From positions 1 through 64,000 of the forward strand of contig JAZKJV010005532.1 in NCBI GenBank assembly GCA_037367405.1: a stretch of DNA of 64,000 bases. Direction: 5' to 3'. The notes beneath the pieces were generated by a model. It saw only the letters and a list, made by a program, of their open reading frames with translations. It searched no databases and had not been told where the DNA came from. The stretch comes from Ottelia alismoides. Taxonomy: Eukaryota > Streptophyta > Magnoliopsida > Alismatales > Hydrocharitaceae. Position numbers and translations under genes: made by a program. The stretch's first letter is position 1; the number at the start of each line of letters is the position of its first letter. Below, one piece after another: positions 9,688-21,999 of the stretch.

Positions 9688-12600
9688 TGATGAATACCCA
9701 TTCATCACTCTTTATTCTTTTATTTTAGCTACAAAACCTATGCAAAACACATGTATATTCCTGTAAATAACAATAATTGTCGAATAGCATTCATTGTGTA
9801 AATAGGCATTATTAGCATGTTTTTGTGCATAAATAAAAGAATAAAGGAATAAAAGAAAAGAGGGAGGTATTTAGAATAAATATTGAGCGACCTAATCCCA
9901 AGGGATGGCTCAGCATGGGCCTGACCGCAATAAGAACCAAGTAGAGGGAGATAGGGAAACTCATGTGTTTGTACATATACCTATAAATAAATAAAAATTA
10001 TTTTCCTCTTGTTCAAAATAAAAATGGGTGTGTAATTACTTGTATATATCTGTAGATATAAAATCAAAATAAAAAAGGAAAAATAAAAGCAAAATAAAAA
10101 GAGATAAAATTCCTTTACATTGTCTATATACACCATGTACATAAAACCACTCATGTATTTATTTTCTCTTATAAATAAATAAATTCAATAAAAATATTTT
10201 CTCATCCCATATTCCATTATGTATATAAATAAAATAAAAATCACAAAAAAATAAAAATAAAATAAAAAGAAACAAAATAAAACCAAAAGCCACATTGTAT
10301 ATATACCATATATGTATATAAATAAAAGTATTTATTTAACCCTTGTAAATAATTAATAAAAATAAAATAAAAATACCCCTTTATTCCAATATCTATCTTA
10401 TAAATAAATAAAATATAAAATTGGAATACTTTGTATAAAAATAAACAATTAAAAATTAAAAATTCATATGTATATACCTGTATATAATAATAATATTTTG
10501 TGAATACCTAAATTCTATTTCAAAAAAATAAAAAAATCACTAAAAAATAAATTAAAAATAAAGAAACATTTTCCATGTTTTAAATTTTTTGAAATTCGGC
10601 CATTTACTATTTTAAAATGAATTATCAAATTTTTTTAAATGGTTGATTCTGATTGGTCCACAGGGGATGTTGACCCCCGGTCAACTTCCCCCCCCCTGCG
10701 GACCTTCTTCCCGCGCGGATCCAGCACCGGACCCGATTTCTCCTTATTTTCCCTCGCTTGATCCGACCACTAAAACTCTAAACCCCGGGTCCTAATCCTT
10801 CCTTGCAGATCCGATACCTACGCCCGGGGTGGATCTTAGGGGTCCGTGCCTCGACGTACGTGCCCGACTCCCATCTAGCCGGACCCCTAGCACTATCTAG
10901 GCCGAGCTCCGCCGCACTTTCCCAGCTATCTTTGGCGCTGCCCCTTCTTCCTGTGACATCCACTAGACTCCCCAGAGTGACAGCTGAGCGAGGCAAGTGT
11001 CGAAGAGAGGAGAGGACCGCTCCGCCACTGATCCGGTAGCTTCTCGACGTCGTGCGTCGCCCAGAGCTGCGCCTGAGCCTCGGGACCTCGACGACCCTCG
11101 AGGCGAAGACCAGAGCTCCAGGAGCTCATCCCCAGTCGAACCCAACCATCCGGTAAGCCTAATTCCTTCTAGTTTTCGCTAATTTCCATTTTCGCCCAAT
11201 TCCTCGATTCGCCGTCGTTCGCCGATTCCGACCTTCTCAGTCACACTCTCGATCATCGGACTCGACCATCGCACCCACGAGACTTCTCCTCACGTTCTGC
11301 ACCCACTCGCACCCCCTGTCTCGCCCCGGAGCAGAGACTTCGATCTTCACCGCCGTCGCTTCGCCAGAGATCGACCATCTCGCCTCATCCGACCACTACA
11401 CCACCAATAACCGGGTCGAGGCACTTTGTTCTCAACCCAGCAAGCTTCCTGTGTCATTTTCCAGGTCAGACGAGGCCCATCTGAGGGACGAAGCATCCAA
11501 GCGCAGGAGCCCAGCTCCTCCTTCGTCGCTGGAGCTCCTCGGAGTCTCCTGGCGTCATCGGAGGAGCTCGTCAGCTGCGGAGCGTCGAGGCGGATCTATT
11601 CCGCACCTTAGCAGCAGCAGAGGAGGCCCAACACAACCGTGGTGCTCCGGCAAAGTTCGCCAGAGCTGTGTTCTTCCAGGAGTCTCCAGAGCCATCCGAT
11701 CGACCTCCTGCTCCAGATGTGATCTCAATCACCTATTTGAGGAGCCACTCCACCGTTCGATCCACCAGAGGCGCGATCAGGACCGTCGATCCAGCGAGAT
11801 TTTAGCCACAGTCTTCCACCGTTGGATTCATCCATGTGGCAAGCTCTCCGCCGTCAGATCCGAGCGAGGGTTACTCGAGGAGGCGCCTGCTACCTCAGCC
11901 GTCCGATCTTCCACGTGGCGCCACTCCAGCCATCGGATAATAAATAGAGGTAATTTACTCTTAGGCCCCTCCTGCTTTGTCATTTACGTTCTAGTCCTGT
12001 AAATATTTAGTTTAGTTGTTTTTATTCTGGAACATTTGCACTTAGGACCTTGTTATTTCTAGTATTTGCATTTTCATCCCTGTGTATGTGAGACACGTTC
12101 TTCGTCACGTGAGTTTTTGGAGAATTTGTATGTTCTGGGCTGTTGTTTGGATGTGTTAATAAATGAAAAATACTATTTGATAATTGCATCCATACCCCTG
12201 CGAATGATTTTATATGACATGTGTTGAATTTGTTTGGGTATTTTACAACTTCTCCCCTGGACTTTTAGCACATGTTGCTATTTAGTCCTCGGAAGTAAGT
12301 TTCATTGCTGATCGGTCCCTCTGTGCCCAGACCATGTGTCTTACGCGTGGGATCTTAGAATTTTTGCACGAGGACCCCCCATCTTTCTAAATTTGTTACA
12401 TTTCAGCCCTTGGACTATATTTTTATTGCGAATAGGTATCTATGCATTGTGTGCTTGTTTTGGATTTAAATAAAATATCAAATTCAATCTAAATTTTGTG
12501 AAAATTGGACACGTGGCTCCTGCCACTGTGTAAAATTTTCTAATTTTTGGGTACATTTCTGAATCTTTTTATTATTTTTAAAAATTCAGAAACCCTTGTT

Positions 12601-13344
12601 TTCTTGTCTCTTCAGACTGTTAATTTTTGTGTGTTTGAATTTCTGTGCATTTTTGGATATATAAAAACCCTAAAAATTGAAAAACCCCTTAAAATTCAGA
12701 AAAATTCTAAAAAATAGTCGAAATCCAAAAACAATAAACTCTTTTTCTAAATTTTCCTTATTATTTCTACTTTTCATAAAAATACCTCCAGGCTCTTTTA
12801 GGACCATTTTATATTTTGATTTGGTCCTCCAAGCCTGACTGGACAGTGTTGTCTTTTTGCTGCCTTATTTGATTTTTAGAAAATTCCATAAAAATCATAA
12901 AAACCTCAAAAATTCACCAAAAACAGTAAAAATCAATAAAACCTAAAAATATTTTTGTTGGAATTTTTGGACCATTTTTGAGCATTTAAATAATTGGTTG
13001 AATGTGATTGTTTTCACCTTTTTATTATTTTCCTTCATAATTAAAAATCCAAAAAAATATAAAAAATATTAAAAACCACTAAAAAAGTTGTTTTTGCTTT
13101 CTATTGATTGTTGACTAGTTTGTAGGCCGCAAGGCCAACTCGTGCTCCCTGAGTCCGACCATGGGTGCTACACCAGGCTAATCTCATAGCCTGGACCACT
13201 ATTTAATTTTCTTTGATTTTATATCTCTATTTGGTGGTCTGATCCTTCTTTTTCTTATTGAGCTGAGTTTCGAGTGACTGAGGTCGCAACGTCCTTCGCT
13301 AGATTTTATTCACCTCAGTTTATTCGTAAATTTTTGGCTCATCA
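9688..13344 (+). repeat. G1 5' LTR
   Basis: 3657 bp. Begins with the TGATGAAT-N4-ATTCATCA palindrome (9688-9707) and ends GGCTCATCA. The first third is AT-rich, 10660-11950 is GC-rich with several CCACGTGG-type boxes, and the last 1.3 kb is AT-rich U5-like DNA with GAGTCCGACCATGGG at 13151-13165. About 3% different from the 3' LTR in the first 260 bp. Open frames inside it (for example 11451-12002) are broken in the other copy. Confidence 0.93.
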
Positions 13345-13347
13345 GAA

Positions 13348-13365
13348 TGGCACCGTTGCTGGGGA
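13348..13365 (+). promoter_or_regulatory. G1 primer binding site, tRNA-Asp type
   Basis: TGGCACCGTTGCTGGGGA lies 3 bp after the LTR end. It differs at two positions from TGGCGCCGTTGCCGGGGA, the complement of the plant tRNA-Asp 3' end that Athila elements use as primer. Confidence 0.88.
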
Positions 13366-14714
13366 GCACGGCTTAGTAGTCGTAATTGATTTTTTCGCGG
13401 CTTTCTTTTTCGCGGTTTTCTGTATAGATTTTTGTATATATATTTTCTCTCTGGTCTGATCACTTTCTGTTTGTTTTCTTGCGAGGGCCCGAGGACCGAG
13501 GTGGCTTTCTTCGGAAACCGAAGCAACCGTAGGAGTCGGATGCGGCTCTCTTCTCTACAGAGCCGTAGGAGGACGCGAGGATCGAGCAGAAGTACGGGGA
13601 GCCGCAGAATAGCCGCGAGAATAGTTAGATTAGCTGTAGATTAGTTTAGATTTATTTCCAGACAGATTATTTGAGTTGTAATAATACAAGACATGACTGA
13701 GACACTTGTGAACTTTAGGGGTCTGTTTCACTGAGCACCGGTGTGCTCGGGGGACCTCATCGGATTTTCACGGCTTTTTACGTGGTTTTTCAATGTTTAT
13801 TTAGTGCTTATTAGATTTACGCAGTTTTAGCCTTAGCTTAGGAATTTGCCTGATTGTGATGTAATTATTTAGGATCCAAACCCCCTAATATCTGCCTGTT
13901 CCCATTGTTCGAATAATTGGACCTAAATAATTAATTCACAAGAAAAAGCCATTTATTAGAGCTCTGGTCCACGTGCCTTGAGGAGTCACATACATCGCGT
14001 GCAGGATCCGTTGTGGAGGACACCGAGTGGCTCCCAAGATAGGACTCCGGACCTAGGCTCGAGTACGCAGCTACTGTTCTTCACGTGTAGAAATTGCTCT
14101 GCTAGGGACGGTTTTACCACGTGCATCATATTGGTAGTTTATATTCTGTCTTTTATTTTATGCGCGGATCACCCTGCATGTAGACTGTTGGAGTCAGGTA
14201 CGCATCTCTTACTCTGCATGCATCATTGATTTTCGCGCATCGACTTTTTCGTCTTCTTCCCCTATTTTGGACTTAAAATAATCAGGAGAACCGAAAAATT
14301 CGTTAGGCATTGTTTTTATCTGAAAAATACCTAAAAAAGAAAAACCATAAAATTGGGAATGCTAACTCAACTTGACCCTAAAAGACACTCCACCTAAAAA
14401 TTTGTCTTGGGGAGAGCAACCCCCTCATTGTCTGGTTTGCTTGAGCGAGAGAGTGACCTGCACACTAGGATAGAGCCATATCCAAGCCCCGATCAGACTA
14501 CCGGCCTTTTATACGGGACAGTCTGTTCGGCGGATTGGATTCCCAATAGGTCACGTAACCGCTCTGCTATCTTGACTTGATTACCTAATAAAAATTGACA
14601 AGATAATTGACCGAACTCTTACGATCTTCAGCTCGTGTTGAGTAGGTGAATCCGGGTTTTGCTTGATGATCATAGTTGTTACCAGATCCCATCCGCCCGA
14701 CTCATCAGATCACG
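13366..14714 (+). other. G1 leader between primer binding site and gag
   Basis: About 1.35 kb without a convincing gene. It holds a GC-rich, GAG/CGAGG-rich stretch (13490-13620) and ends about 40 bp upstream of the first in-frame ATG of gag. Long leaders are usual in this lineage. Packaging signals would lie here but cannot be recognised by eye. Confidence 0.6.
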
Positions 14715-17708
14715 ATGATGGGCAGGAGGTCTCTTAGGCAGCCTCTGGCTGCACCGCTTTTCAGCACTCCAGCCCACTCATCTAGGTCGGTTCGTGAGAG
14801 CTCAGACCCGCTCTCTGAACCCGAGTCCGACTCCGCCCTGTTCCCCCTTGACCACCCTTCTACCATTCCTGAGTTATCTGAGCCAGATGAGAGACAACAG
14901 CCTGATTTATCGGCACCTGAGTTTGGGTCTTTTACCTTTGCAGAGACCATGGTCGGCAATAGTGATGACCGCACCGGAGGTCCCCGAGGAGAGCAGACAT
15001 TTGTCCTGGACCAGGGTGCGATCAACTCCACCATGATCGCCTCCCTTGACTCAGTGCAACAACAGTTGAGGGATCAGGGTGCCTTCATGATTGAGATGCG
15101 GAGAGAGATGGAGCAGATGAGAGCCGACCGCGAGCAGCACGACCCAAATGATGGACCGAGGATGCCTGGTGGTGCGGCAGCAGCCGCAGCAGCATCAACA
15201 GTAGAGCCTCCGAGACCGATGCGGGAGTTGCACAACCCTGGATCGACTTTGACGCACTGATGGGTTGTTCTACCAGCGATCGTGGGGGACTTCAAGTTCC
15301 CCCTGAACACCTTGCAACTTCTTCCCCAGTTCCATGGGCTCGCCACTGAGGAGCCCTATCTTCATCTCTAGGAGTTTGAGATGATCCGCAGCACCGTCCA
15401 CGACCGCCAGGTGGACGAGGATACTATCAAGATGATTGTTTTTCCCTTCTCCCTGGCAGACAGAGCAGCCAACTGGCTGAAGCACTTAGGGAGATTTGTG
15501 TACACCTGGGAGCAGCTCCGCACCGAGTACTTGAACAAGTACTATCCACTCGGACGGACGAATGCAGCAAGGGCCCTGATCAGCAATTTCTCCATTCTCC
15601 CCAATGAGCAATTCCACGAGGCATGGGAGAGGTTCCGAGAGTTGACAGACAGATGCCCGCACCATGACATCTCGAAGCCGAACCTTGTTCAGAGCTTCTT
15701 TTGCGGGTTAACACCAGAGCTGCAGTGCCTGGTGAACGCTTCTTGTGGTGGGTCCTACTTCGCCAAGGATCATGATCAGGTCTGGGCCATCTACGAGGAG
15801 ATGGCCGAGAACTACACAGTGATGTCACAGACCCGACTCTACACACAGGGACGCCCCCAGCCACAGATCGTGCAGTATCAGAGGATAGCACGGGTTGACG
15901 CCGGTCCATCCACTTCGTCAGTGGCAGCAGCACAGGCCGAGTCCACAGCCGCTGACGTGGGCATCATCAGCGAGAAGCTGGATCGGATGGAGATCATAGA
16001 GAAGAAGAAGTGCAAGGGTATCACACAGATGGAGCAGATGGCACAGACTCTGAGTGACCTGAAGACACAGCTCATGTGTCTCCAGGAGGCACAGATGGCT
16101 TCCCAGCCCCGTCTTCAGGCACGAGGCGATCCGAGTAGCACCGGCAGCTCGTCCCAGTGCTCCAGCCACCAGCAGCCTAGACAGGTTCACCTTGTACATG
16201 CGGAGCTGTACCAGCAGCCGCAACCTTCTTACCAGTCACCACCATCTCCTAACACGCATATGGTGATCTACCAGCCGGATCAGCCTCTGGTCGTACTCCC
16301 ACCAGTCACCTATGAGTGGGAGCCATTGATGGATGTCAACGGGATTTGGTACGACCGCTCCCATCCCGATATCCGACGAGATTATCCCCGATTCTGTTGG
16401 TCAGCCGGAGGTGCCAGTTCCCAACAACAGCCTCAGGTTCAGGGTGGCCAGTACGGCTATCAGAGAGATCACCAGCAGCAGCAGCCCCCAGTGTACCACC
16501 AGCAGCAGCAGCCCCCAGTGTACCACCAGCAGCAGCAGCAACAATCTTCACAGTATGGTCCTCGTACCTATCAGCAGGGACATTCTGGGAGGCGAGATCA
16601 GCCTCAACAACAGCAGTATCATCCTCAGTCATACCCCTCTCACCAGCAGCACCAGACACATCAGCAACCTCACTACCAGCGAGGCTACCCGTCAGGTTCT
16701 CATGGGCCATCCTATGAGAACCCCGCCTTAGACGACATAGCCCGCCTCCTTACCGATCAGCAGGCTATTTTCAGACGGGAGATGGATGAGTTCCAACAGG
16801 AGGTGCGAGAGATTGTGAGAGGGAAGGCCGCCATACCTGCCCAGATCGAGTCTAACCAGAACAACCTCAAGAGGAAGTCTGAGCAGGTAGATTTCACAGA
16901 GTATGCCACTCCTAGTGATGCTTTTGGTGATATGTCTGCCTATCTTTTTGATACTGACTTTGTCACACTTAGGAGCGGTAGGATGCCAGCAGGCGGCGCC
17001 TCGTCTGAGCGACGTTCCCATGCTACTTCAGGAGCGCCAGGCGAGGAGGAGCGCGGTACTGAGGCCGCGAGAGATGATGACGGTGGTACTGATGCCATCA
17101 TGGATGCTGATCCCACAGACGGTACTGAGGCCGTCACTTCACCACACAGAGGAGGTGGTACTGATGCCACCATTGTTGCCGAGCCAGAGCGCGGTGCTGA
17201 TGCCGCGAGTCGACTAGCCGAGGGTGGTGCTGATGCCACCGTTTTTACTTCTGAGAGTCCTGTAGTCTTTCCATCTGTTCATGTATCTCAGGACTTATCT
17301 GGCAATAAAGGAAAGGGTTTATATTATTCTGATCCACCTGTGGTGCATGATGACGTATGTGTGGAGTATGCCGTGCTTGAGAAGCCTCGACCCTCTCCTA
17401 GTCCTTCATCTGAGAAGGACCCTGTGATCCCCTTCCCTAGAGCACTCCACATGGGGAAGGGGAAGAAAATCAAAAATCCCAAAAAGAGACAACAGGAAGA
17501 GTTCAGCCAGCAGATGATCGACAGATTTCACATTCAGCTGACTCTTCAGGAGGCCTTGCAGCACATCCCTCTTTTCCAGAGATCACTTAGAGACAGGACT
17601 ACAGTTAGGAGGAAGAGGAGGAACCACCAGTCAGAGATCCATGTGCTGACCAAAGCCACGTGTTTCGTGATTCAGAACCGTCTGCCGGCCAAGAGGCCAG
17701 ATTCATGA
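14715..17708 (+). pseudogene. G1 gag (capsid) region
   Basis: I take the first in-frame ATG at 14715 (MMGRRSLRQPL) as the start. A non-ATG extension reaches back to 14676. The frame is interrupted by TGA at 15258 and TAG at 15369, then stays open to TGA at 17706. The retrotransposon gag domain is clear at about 15380-15830: ADRAANWLKHL, TWEQLRTEYLNKYYPL, FHEAWERFRELTDRCPHH and FFCGLTPELQCLVNASCGGS. Downstream is a coiled-coil-like segment (about 15950-16100) and a glutamine/proline/tyrosine-rich tract with QQQPPVYHQ-type repeats (16470-16550). An acidic and threonine/alanine-rich region follows, with GGTDA-like repeats (17040-17250). I see no CCHC zinc knuckle. Gag builds the virus-like particle in this family. 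The stops mean this copy cannot give a full protein. Confidence 0.88.
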
Positions 17709-18782
17709 GCCCCATATGTCAGATGCCATATCAGAGAGCAGAGGTTCGATCGCACTCTATTAGACATCGGTTCTTCGATCAACCTACTTCCGGCAGCCCT
17801 TCTTGACCGCTTCGAGTTGGGCACTCTACGACAGAGCAGGACAGTCCTTCAGTTTGCTGATTGATCTGTCAAGAGGCCGAAGGGGTTGCTGAAGGACGTT
17901 GTCGTCACGATTCAGGGCCTGCAATTTTCCGTGGACTTCGTTGTGTTGGACATGGAGATCCCTGAGTCTGTGACCGATACCCCCATCATTTTAGGTCGCG
18001 CGTTCTTGGACACAGCCAAGGCAATGACCGACCATGATAGCGGGAAGATATACTTTCGCGTCGAGGGCGAGAGTGTACAAATAGAGACGGTCGAGGACAT
18101 CCGAGTTAGAGATTCAGCATGCTCAGAGCCGAGCACAAATTCAGAGCAGATGACAGATGCATGGCCAGACATCCACCAGGACTGTGATTTTGTGATCACA
18201 GATGACGAGGCAGTTTGGGCAGATCCAGACGCACAGGTCATCCTCTCACCTTCAGAGACCGCTGATGCAGAGACGACAGCAGAGGGTAGGTTGGAGAGCG
18301 CATTCCTGGTCCAGGATACTTTTCAGTCGACAGATTCAGTTCTCGACCGCGAGACAGAGTTGTTTTGTGATGATGATACAGATCCCTTGGAGTTAGATTT
18401 TGATTGGGCAGATTTTGATGAGCGTATAACAGATCTGACTTCTATTGAGCCTACAGCTAGGGAGGAGGTTGATGCCATGCAGAGCAGAGACAGTACAGTT
18501 GGGCAACCTTCTCCAGATCCAGTTTGCGATAGAGAGTTTTCATTTTCCCGAGCAGATTTGGCAGCATACACGTGGATTTTTCAGAAGTCAGATTTGCCAG
18601 CACCGACTTGTCCAGAGCTGAAGCCACTACCAGCGTCGTTAAAGTATAGGTTCCTTGCGGGTGAGCATGAGATGTACCCAGTCATTATCTCCGCTGATTT
18701 GACTGGAGAGCAAGAATCTCGTCTTATGGGGGTTCTTGAAAAGAACCGCAAGGCAATAGGATGGAGTGTAGCAGATCTCTAG
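17709..18782 (+). pseudogene. G1 protease region and acidic linker to RT
   Basis: Same frame as gag, entered after the TGA at 17706. LLDIGSSINLLP (about 17760-17790) is the retropepsin-like active-site segment, and a TGA at 17862 follows within the domain. The second half, VDFVVLDMEIP...TPIILGRAFLDTAKA (17930-18030), matches the usual flap-distal part of Athila protease. From 18100 to 18600 the frame encodes an acidic, serine-rich linker of unknown role. The RT approach segment RKAIGWSVADL ends in a TAG at 18780. The protease would have cut the Gag-Pol polyprotein. Confidence 0.85.
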
Positions 18783-20145
18783 GGGATTAGTCCGACTCTG
18801 TGCTCTCACCACATCTATCTTGAAGATGAGGCAAAGCCGTCGCGTGAGTTACAGCGGCGGTTGAACCCGAATCTGAGAGAGGTTGTCATGAAGGAAATTT
18901 TGAAGTGGTGGAGCGCCGATTTTATCTACCCCATCTCTGACTCCAAGTGGGTCAGCCCGTTGCATGTGGTGCCCAAGAAGACGGGCATCACTACTGTTGT
19001 TACGGAGTCCGGAGAGGAGATTGCTACTCGGGTACCCACTTCTTGGCGAGGCTGTGTGGATTACAGACGACTCAACCAGGCCACCAAGAAGGATCATTTC
19101 CCCCTGCCCTTTATAGATCAAATCATTGAGAGATTGGCAGGGAAGAGCCACTACTGCTTTTTGGATGGGTACTCCGGTTACGATTAGGTGGCCATAGCGC
19201 CCGAGGACCAGGACAAGACTACCTTCACCTGTTCCTTCGGCACATATGCCTTCATACGCATTCCATTTGGTCTATGCAATGCCCCTGTGACTTTTCAGAG
19301 ATGCATGTTGTCTATCTTTTCGGTCATGGTAGGGGAGTGCTTGGAGGTCTTCATGGATGACTTCTCGGTCTACGGCGATGGATCCGACTCCTGTCTTGAC
19401 TGCCTAGACCGAGTCCTTCAACGATGCATAGAGGTTCTCCTGGTATTATCTTGGGAGAAGAGTCACTTCATGGTGACTCAAGGGACAATGCTTGGCCATA
19501 TCATCTCCAACAGGAGCATGGAGATTGATCCGGCCAAGGTAGATGTCATTAGAAAACTCGCACCACCATCCCACCTGCGACAGTTACGGTCTTTTCTGCG
19601 GCACGTCGGTTTCTACCGATGGTTCATTCATGATTTCAGTAGGATTTCCCGACCGTTGACTGATCTGCTGATGAAAGACACCGAGTTCCTTGTCGATGAC
19701 AAGTGTCTTTCGTCATTCGAGACTCTCAAGAGATATGTGATAGAGGCTCCTGTCCTCCAGCCACCTGATTGGTCTCTCCCATTCGAGATCATGACGGATG
19801 TCTCCGATTTTGCCGTAGGGGCCGTGCTGGGACAGAGGAGGGATGGAGTCCCTTTGCTATTCACTACGCTAGCCGTACATTGGATGCCGCATAGCAGAAT
19901 TACACAGTCACTGAGAAGGAGATGCTAGGCGTAGTCTTTGCCTTAGATAAGTTCATATCTTACATCATTGGATCTAGAGTGACCATCTTTTTTATCATAC
20001 CGCCATCAGGTACCTTATGGCAAAGAAGGATACCAAAGCCAGATTGACCAGATGGATCCTTCTACTCTAGGAGTTTGATATAGAGATTAAGGATAAGCCT
20101 GGAGTCAAGAATGTGGTGGCGAATCATCTCTCCCGCTTATAGTAT
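18783..20145 (+). pseudogene. G1 reverse transcriptase and RNase H
   Basis: RT motifs in order: WVSPLHVVPKK, WRGCVDYRRLNQATKKDHFPLPFIDQ, FLDGYSGYD (then TAG at 19185), FTCSFGTYAFIRIPFGLCNAP, the catalytic FMDDFSVYG (about 19352-19378) and LGHIIS. The connection and RNase H parts follow: PFEIMTDVSDFAVGAVLGQ, then after a one-base loss near 19854 ASRTLDAA, TAG at 19892, and EKEMLGVVFALDKF. A second one-base loss lies near 19993, with further TAG codons at 20068 and 20140. The metal-binding residues of FMDD are intact, but the frame is broken at six places. In the family this enzyme copies element RNA into cDNA and removes the RNA strand. Confidence 0.92.
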
Positions 20146-21513
20146 CTTGAGGATTCTGAGCAGATTGACCCTATTTGTGAGACCTTCCCAGATGAGGCTA
20201 TCCTTGCTATCACCTCGCTCCCATGGTATGCATATATTGTGAACTATCTTGTCGCCAAGAAAGTTCCACAAGATTGGCCCATGCAGAAACTTGAGACCTT
20301 CCTCGCGAAGGCCAAGTTTTACCATTGGGAGGATCCCATCCTTTACCATGAGGGAGGGGATAGTATCTAGCGTCGGTGTATTCCTCAGGAGAAGTACCAC
20401 AGCATCCTTACTTACTGCCAGAAGCTTGAGGCAGGAGACCATCACTCAGAGAGGAGAACATCACAGAAAGTGCTCCAATCCAGCCTATGGTGGCCTACTC
20501 TCTTCAAGGACTCTGATGAGTTCGTGAAGAGGTGTACTAACTGTCAGAGGATGGGCACTTGTGGACAACGTGATATGATGCAGATGCAGCCCATTCACTT
20601 CTGTGAGGTTTTTGACGCATGGGGCATCGATTTCATGGGTCCATTCCCTAGGAGTCAGGGATTTGAGTACATTCTGTTGGCCGTGGATTATGTGAGTCGT
20701 TGGGTCGAGGCCATCACCCCCCCCCTCCCCCGAACCGCAGATGCTAGGACTGTTTGTCGATTTTTGAGGAAGAATATCATTTCACGGTTCGGGGTACCTC
20801 GAGTGTTGATATCTGACGGGGGGTCTCATTTCGTCAACGACAAGGTAAAGGCCTTTGTTAGCGAGTTCAGCATAGACCATCGAGTTGCCACTCCATACCA
20901 CCCTCAGATGAATGGTCTTGATGAAGTGTCGAACAAGGAGATCAAGACTATATTGCAGAAAGTCATCCGCCCTGACCGAAAGAATTGGTCACAACTTTTG
21001 GACTCGGTCTTGTGGGCATATCGGACGTCTTTCAAGACTCCTTTGGGTACATCTCCCTTTCGCCTCGTTTATGGCAAGTCATGTCATTTACCAGTTGAGC
21101 TGAGACATAGGTCACTTTGGGCAATCACTGATATACTTTTAAATCCAGAGAGTGTAGGAGATCGGAGGAGGGCAGAGTTAGCATCCCTGGAGGAGCTTCG
21201 TGATACCGCCTTTTCAAACAACCTACATTATAAGGAGAGAGTGAAGGAGTGGCATGATTCTCATATCAGCCACAAGCAGTTTGAGCCAGGACAGAGAGTA
21301 TGGTTGTTTGATGCTAGGCTTAGATTATTCCCAGGGAAGCTGCAGAGCAAATGGAAGGGACCGTATTTGGTGAGAAAGGTACACGACAATGGGAGTATTG
21401 ATATATCTGAGTTGTCTTCTGAGAGTACCTTTCGAGTGAACGGCCAGCGACTCAAGCCATATCTAGATCACGAGCCGCGGGTCGTTGATGTTTCCCCTAT
21501 TCACTTTGCGTGA
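20146..21513 (+). pseudogene. G1 integrase
   Basis: After a TAG at 20368 the frame is open from 20470 to the stop at 21513 (347 residues). The zinc-binding N-terminal region is visible around 20395-20560, including CTNCQRMG. The DDE core shows the first aspartate in AWGIDFMGPFPRS, the second in VLISDGGSHF and the glutamate in NGLDEVSNKEIK, so all three catalytic residues are kept. The C-terminal domain has KWKGPYLVRKV (GPY/F-type module) and ends DVSPIHFA. Integrase joins cDNA to target DNA, and its strand-transfer step gives the 5 bp duplications seen here. No env-like frame follows, although some Athila elements have one. Confidence 0.92.
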
Positions 21514-21644
21514 GATATGGTCTCTTGACTCACATCTATTGCATCTCATGCCTGATTATCACTGTTCTTCCGACCTGTATAGATCCAGTTGTCCATATCA
21601 CTCTATTCTTTAGTCCCACATCCCTTTTCTCATCTTATGATTTT

Positions 21645-21999
21645 GCTATACTTAGGGTGTACTTTAGCCTAAGTATAGGGGGGATGTAGGACTCTCGGGT
21701 ATTCTTTTGATTCTTTCTACCCCTGTTATGCTGCCTATACTTAGGTATATTTTACCCTAAGTATAGGGGGGATAGAACTTGTACATCCTTCACTCGGATT
21801 TCCCTTCATGTACAACTTGCTATACTTAGGATTACTTGATCCTAAGTATAGGGGGAAACACCGAGTCCTCTTCATTCTATTCTTTCATTCGTCTTTGTAT
21901 ATAGCCATTCCATTTCACTTCCCTATACTATGCTCGAGTTATGTCTTCTTCATAGCTCTTGATCACTCTGAGGACAACGTTCGAGCTAAGTATAGGGGG
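21645..21999 (+). repeat. G1 hairpin array with polypurine-tract-like arms
   Basis: Four hairpins lie in a row: 21645-21683, 21734-21771, 21819-21855 and a longer one at 21921-21999. Each has a 5' arm CTATACTTAGG-like and a 3' arm CCTAAGTATAGGGG(GG). The 3' arm is nearly the element's own polypurine tract, AAGTATAGGGGGG at 23597-23609. The fourth hairpin has an extended stem (CTCGAGTTATGTC pairing with GACAACGTTCGAG). Confidence 0.85.

Noticed and set aside
11451..12002. 183-codon Arg/Ser-rich frame in the G1 5' LTR
   Set aside because: The matching frame in the 3' LTR stops at 25704. It matches no family I recognise and its composition follows the GC-rich LTR.
15034..17239. Long minus-strand and alternative plus-strand frames opposite G1 gag
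   Set aside because: They are shadows of the gag frame; the sense frame has the clear gag domain.
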